A stretch of DNA of 64,000 bases from an uncultured Latescibacterota bacterium (GTDB lineage Bacteria > Latescibacterota > UBA2968 > UBA8231), in assembly GCA_951813615.1 (NCBI GenBank), contig OX638377.1, forward strand, positions 2,852,001-2,916,000, given 5' to 3'. The notes below the pieces were generated by a model. That model was not told where the DNA came from. It worked only from the letters and a program-made list of their open reading frames with translations, and did no database searches. Positions 17,124 through 27,100 of the stretch are shown piece after piece. A program made the translations under genes and the position numbers. How positions within the stretch are numbered: the stretch's first letter is position 1; every line of letters starts with the position of its first letter.

Positions 17124-18898
17124 ATCCTTTTCTCCAAACCCGAAATCACCTCCCCGGCCAACTGTCGCGCCGCAGCCCGGTCCGTCGGTGGGCCGCCTGC
17201 GGGCGCAAAGCGCGCAAAGTCGCAGCGCGTCAGCAAATCGCGCAACCCAACAATCGTCTCGGCTTCTACTTGGCGCGCTGCCAGGGCCTCGGCGCAGACC
17301 TCAATGGTCAGGCCAGCCGCGGCGAGATTGAGGCGGTCGGCCACGAATTCCAGCACGGCGGCGCGGACCTCGCCGTAGAACTCGGCCTCAGTACCGGTCT
17401 CAAGCAAGGCATCGGCGCGAGCTAGGCGGCGACCGGCTTCGCCTTTGGCCCGGCGCTGGCGCGCGTACGCCACATCGCCCTGCAAGCGCCGCTGGTGGCG
17501 CTGCCACACAAGCAGGGCAAAGAAGGCGAGGGGCAGCGCGCCCTGCAAGGTCCAAAACCAATAATTCTTGTATAGCATGGAGGCCGCGCCAAGCACCTCA
17601 ACGTCGGGCTTGATGTAGCGAATGTCCTCCCCTACGGCCTCGATGTCGCGCCGACTCAGCCCGTAGTTCACCCCTTCCTCCTCAACACTCCCCTCGCTGT
17701 GAATGGCGATGGGAGCAGATTTGAGGACCTCGTAGCGTCCTTGATGTGGATCGAAGTATGCAAAGCGCAACGGCGGAATGTTCAGGGTGCCACCCTGCTC
17801 GGGAATCAAGATGTACTCAAAGAGGCGGCGGCCTCCGTACACGCCATTGGTAATCCGCTCTTCTTCCTCGACCTTGGGGTCGTAAAGCTTGACGCCAGTG
17901 GCCGCATCGACTTGCAGAGGCTGCACCGAGGCCATGTTGCCCTCGCCCTCGACCAGCACGCGCAGCGTCACCGGATCTCCGACCGCGACTTGGGTCGGCT
18001 GGGCCTCGACGCTGAGTTGGAAGCGCCCTACCGCGCCGGTAAATTCCTCGGGGCGGCCTTGCTCTGGCAACGGTAGGACCTCGATTTGCAATTCCTCACT
18101 TTGCAGCAGCACCGAGCGCGAGCGGCCAAAAAACGGATCGCCGGAGAAGAAGTCGTCGAGCGCACTGCCGCGCCGCGAGCGCTGTTGAGGAATGTCACAG
18201 GAAACGGCCAATGTGCCGACGGCGTGGGTTCCCGCGCCGGTGGGAAAAAGGGCCACGCGGCGCAGCGGCGCGACATTGTAGGACACGCCGCCGCGCACCT
18301 CTTGATGCGAATCTAGCTGTTGGGCGACAAAGAGGTCTTCGGTCCAGAACCCGACAAAGGTCGGCAGCTTGTTGAAGCTGACGTTGCGCGGTTGGATGCG
18401 GTAGAACAGGTCGTAGGACACGGTGACTTGCTGCCCCACATAAGCCCGCTCGTGGTCGGCGCGCGCCAACACGAAGATGGGGCTCTCTGCCTGACCTGCT
18501 TGCGAGCTACTGGTGCCGCGGACGATCTCGACGGTGATGGGCTTGGTCTGATAGTGCTCACCATCCATTTCTAGCTGGAACGGACCGAGGGTAAAGGTGC
18601 CGGGCTGCTTGGCATAGAGAGCGTACGTCAGCTCGCGGGTGTAGCTAATGTTGGAGAAGTTGCTCATCTCCATCCGCGTGCTAGTCGCTGGCCCTTCGAC
18701 GTGGAAATCCTTTAGCTCGAACGCTGGCGTCACTTGGCTCAACTGCTTGTCAGAGGTGATGCGAAGCGTCAGGCGAATCGGCTCGCTCTGACGAGCACGC
18801 GTGCGATCGACGGATGCCTCGAACTGAATCGTCGCCGCGGAAGCGCTGGATGCCGCCAGCGCCCACAGCACTAATGGGATGGCCAGGCGCGTGCTCAC
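17120..18898 (-). CDS. batD: BatD family membrane protein
   Basis: A 592-residue protein with a signal peptide (residues 1-22), a long extracytoplasmic region of beta-rich repeats that begins TIQFEASVDRTRARQSEPI, and one membrane helix near residue 447 (YWFWTLQGALPLAFFALLVW). A helical cytoplasmic tail of about 125 residues follows. This is the BatD (oxygen tolerance) layout. In Bacteroides the Bat proteins were linked to aerotolerance; a general role in envelope complex assembly with MoxR ATPases is likely. The GTG start overlaps the batC stop by four bases. A smaller BatD-like protein occurs further upstream (21785-22717), so this operon carries two related proteins. Confidence 0.85.
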   Translation of the reverse strand: MSTRLAIPLVLWALAASSASAATIQFEASVDRTRARQSEPIRLTLRITSDKQLSQVTPAFELKDFHVEGPATSTRMEMSNFSNISYTRELTYALYAKQPGTFTLGPFQLEMDGEHYQTKPITVEIVRGTSSSQAGQAESPIFVLARADHERAYVGQQVTVSYDLFYRIQPRNVSFNKLPTFVGFWTEDLFVAQQLDSHQEVRGGVSYNVAPLRRVALFPTGAGTHAVGTLAVSCDIPQQRSRRGSALDDFFSGDPFFGRSRSVLLQSEELQIEVLPLPEQGRPEEFTGAVGRFQLSVEAQPTQVAVGDPVTLRVLVEGEGNMASVQPLQVDAATGVKLYDPKVEEEERITNGVYGGRRLFEYILIPEQGGTLNIPPLRFAYFDPHQGRYEVLKSAPIAIHSEGSVEEEGVNYGLSRRDIEAVGEDIRYIKPDVEVLGAASMLYKNYWFWTLQGALPLAFFALLVWQRHQRRLQGDVAYARQRRAKGEAGRRLARADALLETGTEAEFYGEVRAAVLEFVADRLNLAAAGLTIEVCAEALAARQVEAETIVGLRDLLTRCDFARFAPAGGPPTDRAAARQLAGEVISGLEKRI

Positions 18899-19671
18899 CA
18901 GTCCCTAGCCTGCGATTTGCCGGTGGCGCGAAACCGGCGCTGTTGCGCTTCCAGCTCGCGGTTCTTGAGGGCATCCATAAGCTGCTGAGCTTCCTCGGGA
19001 CTAATGGATCGCTGCTCGGCGGGCTGCTCCTCCTGCTGTTGGTCCTGATCATTTTGTTGCTGTTGCTGCTGATCCTGTTGATCCTGCTCCGAATTTTGCT
19101 GCTGTTGCTGTTGTTGGTCCTGTTGCTCTTGCTCTGAATCCTGCTGCTGTTCCTCCTGATCCTGTTGATCCTGCTGCTGTTGATCCTGTTGATCCTGCTC
19201 TTCTGAATCGTCCTGCTGATCCTGCTCCTGTTGTTGCTCTTGCTGCTCCTGCAATTTCTCCAGCGCCAGTTCCAAGTTCACCTTTGCATCCTCGTCGGCG
19301 GCATCTAGCTCCAGCGCCTGCTTGTAGGCCGCGACGGCCTGTTCAAATGCCTGCTGCTGGAAGAAGCTATTGCCCATGTTGTAATGGGCCTGTGCCTGGA
19401 TTTTTTTCTCCTCGGCGCTGAGTACACGCTCAAATTCCCGCAGGGCCTGGTCGTATTCACCCCGTTTAAAAAGCGCATCCCCGACGTTGAAGTGCAGTTC
19501 GGGCGCGTCGGGCCGGTCAAGCAGGGCGTCGCGGTAGAGTTGCAGGGCCTGATCGTACTCGCCGCGCTGGTAGTGCTCCAACGCCTCGGCGCTCTTGCTG
19601 GCCACGGGATCGCCCACGGTCGCTCCGCAGACGACCAGCCAAATCCCCAAGAGGACCCATAGTGTACCCAT
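18895..19671 (-). CDS. batC: BatC-like TPR protein with a long Gln/Asp/Glu-rich tail
   Basis: A 258-residue protein with a signal peptide (MGTLWVLLGIWLVVCGATVG). Three TPR-type repeats span about residues 26-125: LEHYQRGEYDQALQLYRDAL, FNVGDALFKRGEYDQALREF and AHYNMGNSFFQQQAFEQAVAAY. A segment of about 90 residues follows that is almost entirely Gln, Asp, Glu and Ser. The last 40 residues (SPEEAQQLMDALKNRE...) return to normal composition and match the end of BatC proteins. ATG 19671 overlaps the batB stop (TAATG) and begins at the signal peptide; the upstream in-frame part lies inside batB. The Q-rich tail is encoded by CAG/CAA-rich near-repeats and is prone to length change. Confidence 0.82.
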   Translation of the reverse strand: MGTLWVLLGIWLVVCGATVGDPVASKSAEALEHYQRGEYDQALQLYRDALLDRPDAPELHFNVGDALFKRGEYDQALREFERVLSAEEKKIQAQAHYNMGNSFFQQQAFEQAVAAYKQALELDAADEDAKVNLELALEKLQEQQEQQQEQDQQDDSEEQDQQDQQQQDQQDQEEQQQDSEQEQQDQQQQQQQNSEQDQQDQQQQQQNDQDQQQEEQPAEQRSISPEEAQQLMDALKNRELEAQQRRFRATGKSQARDW

Positions 19672-20696
19672 TAGGCGAATCGCCCTTTCCACTCGCGGGC
19701 CTGCACCCGCGCATCGCCTAAGAACGCCTCGGCGAAAAAACAGCAAAGTGCCAACAATAGGGGCCATTGAAAACGCTCCTGATAGCGGGTGAGGCGGGTA
19801 GAGCCGATTTCGCGCTGGTCCATCTCGGCGATTTGTCCATATAAAGCGTCCAATTCCGCGCCGCCCAAGGTCGTGCGAAAGTAATCGCCCCCCGTCTCCA
19901 ACGCCATGTCCTGTAAGGTGCTCTCATCGAGCCGGGTTTTGACGTATTGGCCGCGCTTATCTTTGTGAAAACTCACGCCGCCGCCTTCCTCCTCAGTGGG
20001 AATCAACTCGCCGTCGGGCGTCCCCAACCCCAAGGCAAAGATGCGCACGCCCTGTTCGGCGGCCGCTTGCGCCGCGGCCAGCGGCTGCCCGACGTGATCC
20101 TCACCGTCGGTAAAGATCACAATGGCCTTGTACTGGCCCTCGGTCTCCTCAAACGAGCGCACAGCCAGCCGCACGGCGTCGCCAATGGCCGTCCCCTGGA
20201 CGGGTATGGCCCCGGCGTCCAGCACGTCGAGAAACAACTCCACGGCACCGTAGTCAGTCGTCAACGGGCATTGGACAAAGGCCTGGCCAGCAAAGACTAC
20301 CAACCCGACCCGGTCGCCCCGCAGCAAGTCCAGCAGGCCGCGAATTTGGTACTTGGCCCGCGCCAAGCGGCTCGGCTTGACGTCCTCGGCCTGCATACTG
20401 CGCGACACGTCGAGCACCAGCATCACATCCACGCCCTTGCGCTCGGCCATTTCGAGTTGGGTGCCGAATTGGGGGCCGGTCAGCGCGAGAATCGCAAAGA
20501 AGGTGCCCAGCCCCAATAGGACGAGCTTTCCCACTTGGCGGCCCCGGCTCAGGTTGCGGGTCAGCTTCTCGGCCAGCGGGCTGTGGGCAAAATGCGCCAA
20601 GGCGCGGCGGCGCACCCAGAGTGCCCAGGCCAAAAAGGCCGCCAAAAAGGGCAGCAGCAACAGCAACCAAAAATTGTACAAATTTGCAAAGCGCAT
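19671..20696 (-). CDS. batB: BatB-like von Willebrand factor A membrane protein
   Basis: A 341-residue protein: one or two N-terminal membrane helices (residues 8-27 and about 55-73), a VWA domain with the MIDAS motif DVSRS near residue 96 and TDGED near 194, and a C-terminal helix near 316. This matches BatB. VWA domains bind partner proteins through a divalent metal, here probably with MoxR and other Bat members. It lacks a coupled start: 103 non-coding bases separate it from batA, the largest gap inside the array, and that gap contains a repeat-like sequence. Confidence 0.87.
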   Translation of the reverse strand: MRFANLYNFWLLLLLPFLAAFLAWALWVRRRALAHFAHSPLAEKLTRNLSRGRQVGKLVLLGLGTFFAILALTGPQFGTQLEMAERKGVDVMLVLDVSRSMQAEDVKPSRLARAKYQIRGLLDLLRGDRVGLVVFAGQAFVQCPLTTDYGAVELFLDVLDAGAIPVQGTAIGDAVRLAVRSFEETEGQYKAIVIFTDGEDHVGQPLAAAQAAAEQGVRIFALGLGTPDGELIPTEEEGGGVSFHKDKRGQYVKTRLDESTLQDMALETGGDYFRTTLGGAELDALYGQIAEMDQREIGSTRLTRYQERFQWPLLLALCCFFAEAFLGDARVQAREWKGRFA

Positions 20697-20777
20697 ATTA
20701 ACTGACCTTACACACCCCTGTCATACAGCAATCCCAAATGAGTTGAACGATTCGAGCTACGGATCGTCTTGTTTCTA

Positions 20778-20795
20778 TCCATCTGCGTCCATCTG
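20778..20795. repeat. Short direct repeat in the batA-batB gap
   Basis: Two copies of TCCATCTG (20778-20785 and 20788-20795) separated by two bases lie in the only sizeable intergenic gap of the array (20697-20799). The wider sequence resembles the CAGATGGACGCAGATG type of dispersed non-coding repeat that I recall from environmental bacterial genomes. Its copy number elsewhere in this genome is not visible from the window. Confidence 0.35.
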
Positions 20796-20799
20796 AGGA

Positions 20800-21804
20800 T
20801 CAAGGCAGCGAGCGGAAACGGGTATGGACCAATAGCATCTCCACCAATAGCAAGCCCAAGCCCGCGTAGAGAAAATAGGCGAAGCGCTCCGAGTAATTCA
20901 GGTGGATTTCGGATTTGATCTCGGTCGCCTCTAACTCGCCAATTTCGCGGTAGATGGCCTCTAGCTTTTCCTCGCTGGTCGCCCGGTAGTACTGGCCACC
21001 GGTACGCGCGGCCACCTCCTGTAAGGTCTCCTCGTCGATCTCCACCTGGACGGTCTGATAGCGGGTGCCGAAAACTCCGCGCACGGGCCGGCGAATCTCC
21101 CCATCGCTGCCCACGCCAATGGTATAAACCCGAATGCCCACGGCCGCGGCCACCTCAGCCGCGGTCAACGGCTCGACCTCGCCGGCGTTGTTTACCCCAT
21201 CGGTCAGCAGGATAATCACCTTGCTCTCGGCATCCGAGTCGCGCAGGCGATTGCAGGCGTTGATCAGCGCCATGCCAATGGCCGTGCCATCCCATTCCTC
21301 GCTGGCAATCTCCACGCCCTGGAGAAACTCCAGCAGCACTCGATAGTCGAGAGTCAGCGGGCACTGAGTAAAGCTCTCGCCGGCAAAGACGACCATGCCG
21401 ATGCGGTCGCTGTGGCGGCCAGCGATGAAGTCGGCCACCACTTCCTTGGCCACCTGTAAGCGGCTCTTCTGGCCCTCGTCTAGGTCGTTTAACTCCATGC
21501 TCGACGAGATGTCTAAGGTCAACATGATGTCGATGCCCTCGCTCGATATTTCCCGCACCTCGCGCCCGGCTTGTGGGCGGGCCATGGCCGCGATGAGGCA
21601 GCCCAAGCCGAGTATCTTCAAGACGAGCAGGCCGTGCCGGAGCTTGGTCCACAGCGACGCCGTGGCGCGGCGCAACACGCCGAGGTCGGAAAACTGCACG
21701 CTGCTCTGGCGACCGCGGTGCGCACGCACGTAGCTGTAGAGCAAGACGGGCAACAGCAGCAGTAGCAGCAGCCACTCGGGATTTTCAAACCGGATGTTCT
21801 GCAT
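20800..21804 (-). CDS. batA: BatA-like von Willebrand factor A membrane protein
   Basis: A 334-residue protein with the BatA N-terminal region (FENPEWLLLLLLLPVLL) and a second helix near residue 56. The VWA domain carries DISSS (MIDAS) near residue 88 and TDGVN near residue 190, and a final membrane helix lies near residue 310. The ATG at 21804 is chosen: the upstream in-frame TTG at 21828 only adds residues inside the preceding gene. It overlaps the preceding gene by 20 bases. It forms a pair with BatB, with which it shares the same architecture. Confidence 0.87.
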   Translation of the reverse strand: MQNIRFENPEWLLLLLLLPVLLYSYVRAHRGRQSSVQFSDLGVLRRATASLWTKLRHGLLVLKILGLGCLIAAMARPQAGREVREISSEGIDIMLTLDISSSMELNDLDEGQKSRLQVAKEVVADFIAGRHSDRIGMVVFAGESFTQCPLTLDYRVLLEFLQGVEIASEEWDGTAIGMALINACNRLRDSDAESKVIILLTDGVNNAGEVEPLTAAEVAAAVGIRVYTIGVGSDGEIRRPVRGVFGTRYQTVQVEIDEETLQEVAARTGGQYYRATSEEKLEAIYREIGELEATEIKSEIHLNYSERFAYFLYAGLGLLLVEMLLVHTRFRSLP

Positions 21805-22717
21805 GGGCCTCGGCAGCGCGGGTTGCAACCGCCTCCTCGATAGCGCGCAATATGGCTAGGCCGCCATCTGGCGCGCGGCGAGCCTCGTCCAGCGCCGGAT
21901 GGAAGCGGGCGAACTTTACCAAGTCGGCCGCGGTCAAATAGTCGATGATCTGCTGCCTCAGCGCGCCTTCGACTTCAGCCCCCCGCAAAGCGTTCGCCAG
22001 CTCGGAAGTAGTCTGCTCCATCGCTTCAATTGCCAAGCGCTCCTCCAAGAAGCGGCGCAGGTTTTCCGACAGCAGCGAGTAGTATGTTTTGAACTCGCCG
22101 CGCTCCAACAAGCCGCTCTCGGCAATGCGCGCGAATTCAGCCGCATAGTCTATTGGCTCGGGCGGGGGTGGAGGCTCTGGGGTGCGGGTGCGGCGACGCC
22201 AGAGCCAAATGCCGCCGAGCGCGCAAAGCGCCAACGCCAGCAGTCCGATTGCGACGACCACCCACAACGGCACGCCCCCGCTGATGAGCACGGGCGGCTT
22301 GATGTCGCGCAGTTGGTCCTCCCCTTCGCTCCGGGCACTGATGACTTCTATGGCTAGGGATGAGGTCGTGCGCAGGAGCGTGTCGCCCGCAGCGGTGACA
22401 AAGGGCACAGGCACGGCCGGCACCTCGTGCAGCCCCAGTTCGTAGAGCCGCAGTTCACATTCTTGTGCTAGCTCAAAGCCGGCCTCGGTCGCGCGCTGGT
22501 ACCAACCGGCGCAGCGGGGAGCAAAATCCCCTAGGATCTGGGATAGGTCCGGGGGCTCAGGACGCGCGGTGGCGTCGTGGTGGAGCACCAACGTCAGGCG
22601 AACGGGATCGCCGACCCGAGCAGCCGCGGTGTCCAAGGCCGCCTCAGCCCGAGGGGCTTGGGCATGCAGCCCCTCGACGAGGACGACTAGCGCGGCGAGC
22701 AGACCGCCGAGATACAT
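21785..22717 (-). CDS. Small BatD-like/DUF4381-like membrane protein
   Basis: A 310-residue protein: signal peptide (residues 1-19), an extracytoplasmic beta-type domain (ALDTAAARVGDPVRLTLVLHHDA...), one membrane helix near residue 150 (VPLWVVVAIGLLALALCALGG), a proline-rich linker (PEPPPPPEP) and a helical cytoplasmic tail. The tail holds KTYYSLLSENLRRFLEERL and LTAADLVKFARFHP, typical of the tails of BatD and DUF4381 proteins. Next to MoxR/Bat genes such proteins are thought to help assemble the VWA proteins. The start overlaps the DUF4340 stop (TAATG). It looks like a short relative of the BatD gene further down the operon. Confidence 0.7.
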   Translation of the reverse strand: MYLGGLLAALVVLVEGLHAQAPRAEAALDTAAARVGDPVRLTLVLHHDATARPEPPDLSQILGDFAPRCAGWYQRATEAGFELAQECELRLYELGLHEVPAVPVPFVTAAGDTLLRTTSSLAIEVISARSEGEDQLRDIKPPVLISGGVPLWVVVAIGLLALALCALGGIWLWRRRTRTPEPPPPPEPIDYAAEFARIAESGLLERGEFKTYYSLLSENLRRFLEERLAIEAMEQTTSELANALRGAEVEGALRQQIIDYLTAADLVKFARFHPALDEARRAPDGGLAILRAIEEAVATRAAEAHAEHPV

Positions 22718-24135
22718 TACGGACTGTCAGCGCCGCCGTCGTCGGGGTCTTCCTCGCTGCTGGCGGCGGGTGCAGCCGGCTTTGGGGGCGCTTGCGCCAC
22801 GTCGTCTATATCCAGGTCCAACTCGGCGAAGTCGTCACTACTGACGACGTATACCGCATCGTCGCCCTCCTGTTGCAGGTACGAGGTTCCGGCGGCTGCG
22901 CTAAAGCGCGCGGTTAGCAAGGCTTGCTCTACGCCGAGCAACTCGATGCTGAAAGCCGACGTAGCCTCGGCGGGCAATTCCTCGGCAAAATCCTCGACTT
23001 CGAGTTGTTCCAAGTCGCTCAGGAGACTGTTGAGCTTCCACGATTTGGCATCGCGCTCCATAGGCTCGGACAAGTGCCACATACCGCTCGTATCCTTATC
23101 AGCTGCAAACGCAGTCGCAGCCCCGCGCGTCAGAACGATGTGCTCGACCTGCTCGCGCTCAAAGCGCAAGGGCTTTTTGTCGCGGAGGTCGGAGAGGCTC
23201 TTGGTAAGCTCTTGCACCAGCGTCGAATCGACCAAGAAGACCTGCGGCCGGCTGGCGTCGCGCGCGTACCAACGGCCCTGTTCGTCCGCGCCGCCAATGG
23301 CCAAGCGCTTCTCAGCCCGGTCTGCGCCAACGAGCAGGGCGATCTCCACCTGCGACGCGCGTTCTCCCAAGCCATAGCTGGCCAAGGCGGTGGTATCTGG
23401 ATCTTCGGCGACAAAAGCCTCGATCTCGGCTTGGTTGATTTTGTCGAGCAGGCCATCTACCGCGTCGGCGTCGGCCCGGGCGGCTACCGGCTCGCGCATT
23501 TGCCAGCCCAACTCGGCCCGCGCCAGCACGGCCGCGCCACCCGCACCCCACCGCTGCACCTGCATCACCTCGTCTTTGGCAAAGGCCAGCACCCGGCGGT
23601 CGCGCAGGTCAAAAGCGCGCTTGTCGAGGTTGTCAAAGCGCCAAGCCCGCACTACGAAGATTTCGGGATTGTCGCCTTGCAGTTGGGCGTACGTGAAGCG
23701 GTCGGTGGGACTATCTGCCCCGAAAGCCACCACCTGTTCGGCGCCGTCTTCGGTTTGCAGTCGCACTTTGAGCCTCGGCGCGTCAAGCCCGTATTGGGCG
23801 GCTTGCTCTGCGCTCGCAGCCGCGCTATCGACGACTACCTTTTCCCGCTCGCACTCGCGCAAATTGCGCAAGTAGCGCTCTACGGCCTCTTGGTCCGCAC
23901 CATCGGTCATGGGCGCACTCAGGGTCCAGCCGCCCGTCCCCTTGTCCAACACCAAGGCGTCGTCGCCGCGCAACAGTTCGAGCCGCTGTGCATCATCGTC
24001 TTGGAAGACTAATAGCTGCTTGGATTTTTCGGCTTCTTGGCGGCGCTCCTCGCCGCCTTTTATCTCGTAGAAATAGACAAAGGCCAACAGCGCCACGAAG
24101 ACTGCGCCGATTGCGATATTGGTCTTGAATTTCAT
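22717..24135 (-). CDS. DUF4340 domain protein
   Basis: A 472-residue protein with one N-terminal membrane anchor (residues 7-24) and a long extracytoplasmic part made of repeated units with the DUF4340 pattern (LVLDKGTGGWTLSAPMTDGADQEAV, WQMREPVAARADADAVDGLL, WHLSEPMERDAKSWKLNSLL). The tail is acidic and ends DDGGADSP. The biochemical role of DUF4340 is unknown; it often follows GldG-type genes, as here, where its ATG overlaps the GldG stop by four bases. It is probably a periplasmic partner of the ABC/GldG complex. Confidence 0.8.
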   Translation of the reverse strand: MKFKTNIAIGAVFVALLAFVYFYEIKGGEERRQEAEKSKQLLVFQDDDAQRLELLRGDDALVLDKGTGGWTLSAPMTDGADQEAVERYLRNLRECEREKVVVDSAAASAEQAAQYGLDAPRLKVRLQTEDGAEQVVAFGADSPTDRFTYAQLQGDNPEIFVVRAWRFDNLDKRAFDLRDRRVLAFAKDEVMQVQRWGAGGAAVLARAELGWQMREPVAARADADAVDGLLDKINQAEIEAFVAEDPDTTALASYGLGERASQVEIALLVGADRAEKRLAIGGADEQGRWYARDASRPQVFLVDSTLVQELTKSLSDLRDKKPLRFEREQVEHIVLTRGAATAFAADKDTSGMWHLSEPMERDAKSWKLNSLLSDLEQLEVEDFAEELPAEATSAFSIELLGVEQALLTARFSAAAGTSYLQQEGDDAVYVVSSDDFAELDLDIDDVAQAPPKPAAPAASSEEDPDDGGADSP

Positions 24136-27100
24136 GCTTGCTCCTCTTGGACAAAGACCTTTTTAATCCACACGAGAATGGCCGCATTGACCACGAAAAC
24201 CGCGGCGTAGAGCAGTTGCACCGTCTCGTTGGGAATCAGCGAGAAACCAAGGCTGGCACCGGTGAAGATCGTCAACGCGACCACGCCGGCGCACAAGAGC
24301 GAAAACACTAAGCCGGACTGCCAAGCCCACACCGCGTGCCGATAGAGGCCGTAGCCAATGGCCGCTGAGGCCAAGGCCGCGATCAACTTGACCTCGCCCT
24401 CAAAGATCGCTCCCTCGCTGGTGGCAATGATGCCGCTGATGAAGAAGAACATCGCATTGCCCCAAAAGGTGTACACCAGCCACGAGACAAAGCCATCGAC
24501 ATAGGTCTGATAGCCGCGCCGGAGCACCATGACCATGCCCGACAACGCGACCGCAAAGGGCACGATGAACACTGAGACCCAGAGGATGACCGCGCCCTGA
24601 TTGCCGATCAGGTTGATGGGGTTAAAGGCGGGTTGCTTGTCGGTGATGGTCAGGCGGTCTTCGTCCTCGGTTAGCCAACTGACGCTGCCGAGGAATAGCT
24701 CGCCATTGGCCTGCTGGGCAAAGTATTGATTGGAGGCAAAATCCGCGTCGCCGATGACCACCAGTCGCGTCCGTCCCCCGGGTGCCAAGCTGGTGTCGGC
24801 AGCCGCGGATACGGCCACGCCCAGCGGCACCGGGCCACGCATATCCATTTCCGGGTCGAAATCCACCTCGCCGCCCTCGCCCATTATGGGCGCTAGGTCC
24901 GCTTCGCCCCAACTGCTTTTGTGAGTGTACGCCAACGCGGCAATGTCCGGTTCCTTGAGCCGGTGTTCGGTTAGCTGCACCGAGCGCGCCAGCGGAAAGA
25001 AGCTCATCGTACCGCCGGACAACTTTTCGGTGATCGGATGATCTCCGTAGTTGATGACCACCGGCACTGAGACATCCGCGCCAAAGAGCTGGCCCAAGCC
25101 GCTCAGATCGACGACGAAGTCCTGTCCCAACTCGACCGAGTATTCGTTCAACAGTGCTTCAAGCCCGGTCGGCTGGCCCGGGTCGAGCAAAAACAACGCA
25201 CTACCCCCACGAGCCAAGTATTGCCGCAGCACTTCGGCCTCAGCCGCGGCAAAGCGCTCTTTCGGCGCCAAGACCACCACTAAGGTAGCGTCGTCGGGGA
25301 CCGGCTCGGCGAGCATCAGCCCTCCCTCGACCGCGAAGTTCAACTCCTTGAGGCGGCCTTTGAGGGTGGAATAGCCGAGCTCGTCCACTTGGTCGAGTTC
25401 GGCTTCGCCGTGGCTGCTGGTGAAATAGGCCCTTAGCTCACGGCCTTTGAGCGCTTTGAGAATGGCATTGCTCAACGCCTCTTCGCTCTGGGCGGTGATG
25501 CGCTCCGTGCGCATCTGCCCTTCGTCGATCACTTCAACAATCGAGGTCCCACGCTCGCGGATGTTGTTCTGCTCGACGCGCAGCTGGTTTTTCTGCGGAT
25601 CGAGCAACTCATAGTCGAAGTTGGGCGATACATAGCTGTACTCCTTTAAGAGATCCTCAAAGCGCATATTCTCCATCTCACCCATGAAAGTCTTGACGCT
25701 GACGTACTGGCCGTTGTCTTCAAGGGGTGAGAGGAGGCGGTGGGTGTCGTCCGAGAGCGTAAACAGCGCGTCGGCCGTCATGTCCTTGCGGAGGTGATAG
25801 CGGTCGCCGAGGAAGTTGACCAGCGCGGCAATGCCGAGCGAAATCACAATGCCCAACCCGGCTGCGCTCAAGTCGGCCAAGCTCCAGCGCCCCTTGCGCG
25901 AGACGACCACAATGCCGACTAAGGCGATCAGCCCTGGGTAGAGCACCACGCTGAGCCAGAAAATCCACTCGCTGTCGCTTTCGGTCAGGGCGATGGGGTT
26001 GTGGCCCGGCTCGCGGGGACGGATCGAGATCAGGGCCTCGTCCTCGGCCAGCCAACTCAGGGCGTTGAGGGCTAGGTCGCCATTGCCTTGGACGCCGAAG
26101 TACTGGTTGGTGGCAAAGTCCGAATCCCCAAAGACCACCAAGCGGCCCCCTGCCTCGGTGTCTCGGGCGGCGACGGCCAAAGACACCGGCCCGGGCTGAT
26201 CGACGCCCTCGTCGAGCTTGACCGTCTGATTGCCCTCGGTGGTGAGCACGCTCAAGTCGGTTTCGGCCCAACCGGCCTCCGATGTCATAACCAAGGGGCC
26301 TCCCTCGCGGCCGCTGCCCTCGTCAAAGTGGACCGAGCGCCCGAGTTGGAAGAAGGTCATCAGGCCCTGGTGCTTGCGCGTGACCGGATGGTCGCCGTAG
26401 GAGAGGGCAACCGGTGTGGTAAAGTCGAGGCCAAAGAGCGAGCCAATGCCGCTGGTGTCGATGACGAAGTCGTCGCCGACCGCCACACCCCACTCGTCCA
26501 ACAACTCTGCTAAGCCGCTGTCGGCGAGCGGATCCAAGAGCAACAACAGGGCACCGCCTGCTGCTAGATAGGAACGTATAGCCTCGACCTCCACCGGGAA
26601 GAAGGGCGTGCGCGGGCCAGCTACGACCAGCACGGCGCAATCTTCGGGCACCGCCCCCTCGCGGGCGAGGAACAGCGAATCTTCGACCGCATAGTCGATC
26701 GCCCCCAATTGGGCCTTTAACTGCTCTAGCCCATCGGGCTGGCTGGCAAGCTGGCGCTCGCCGTGCCCCACCGTCAAGTAGATTCGGTCTTGGCGCTCGC
26801 GCGTCAGCTTGAGCAGCGAGTTGACGATCTCGCGCTCTTCGAGTTCGGTGATTTGCTGCTGTTTGTCGCCGCTTTCCAACACCAGCGTGTCGTAGCGGCG
26901 GATGCCGTAGTCCTCGGTGCGACCCGGATCGCGGTCTGGGTCGATGAACTCGTAGCTGAAGCGGGTGTTGTACGTCTCCAGCTCGGCTAACAACAGTTCA
27001 AGCTCGGCGTTTTCTCCCCCCTCCATAAAGGCGAGGGCGTGGACGTCTTGATCTAGCGCCTTGAGCGTCTCCACCGTCAAGTCGGCGAGGCTGTGCAGCC

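Noticed and set aside
22924..24012. 362-residue plus-strand ORF
   Set aside because: It lies wholly opposite the DUF4340 gene, whose repeats and operon overlaps are clear.
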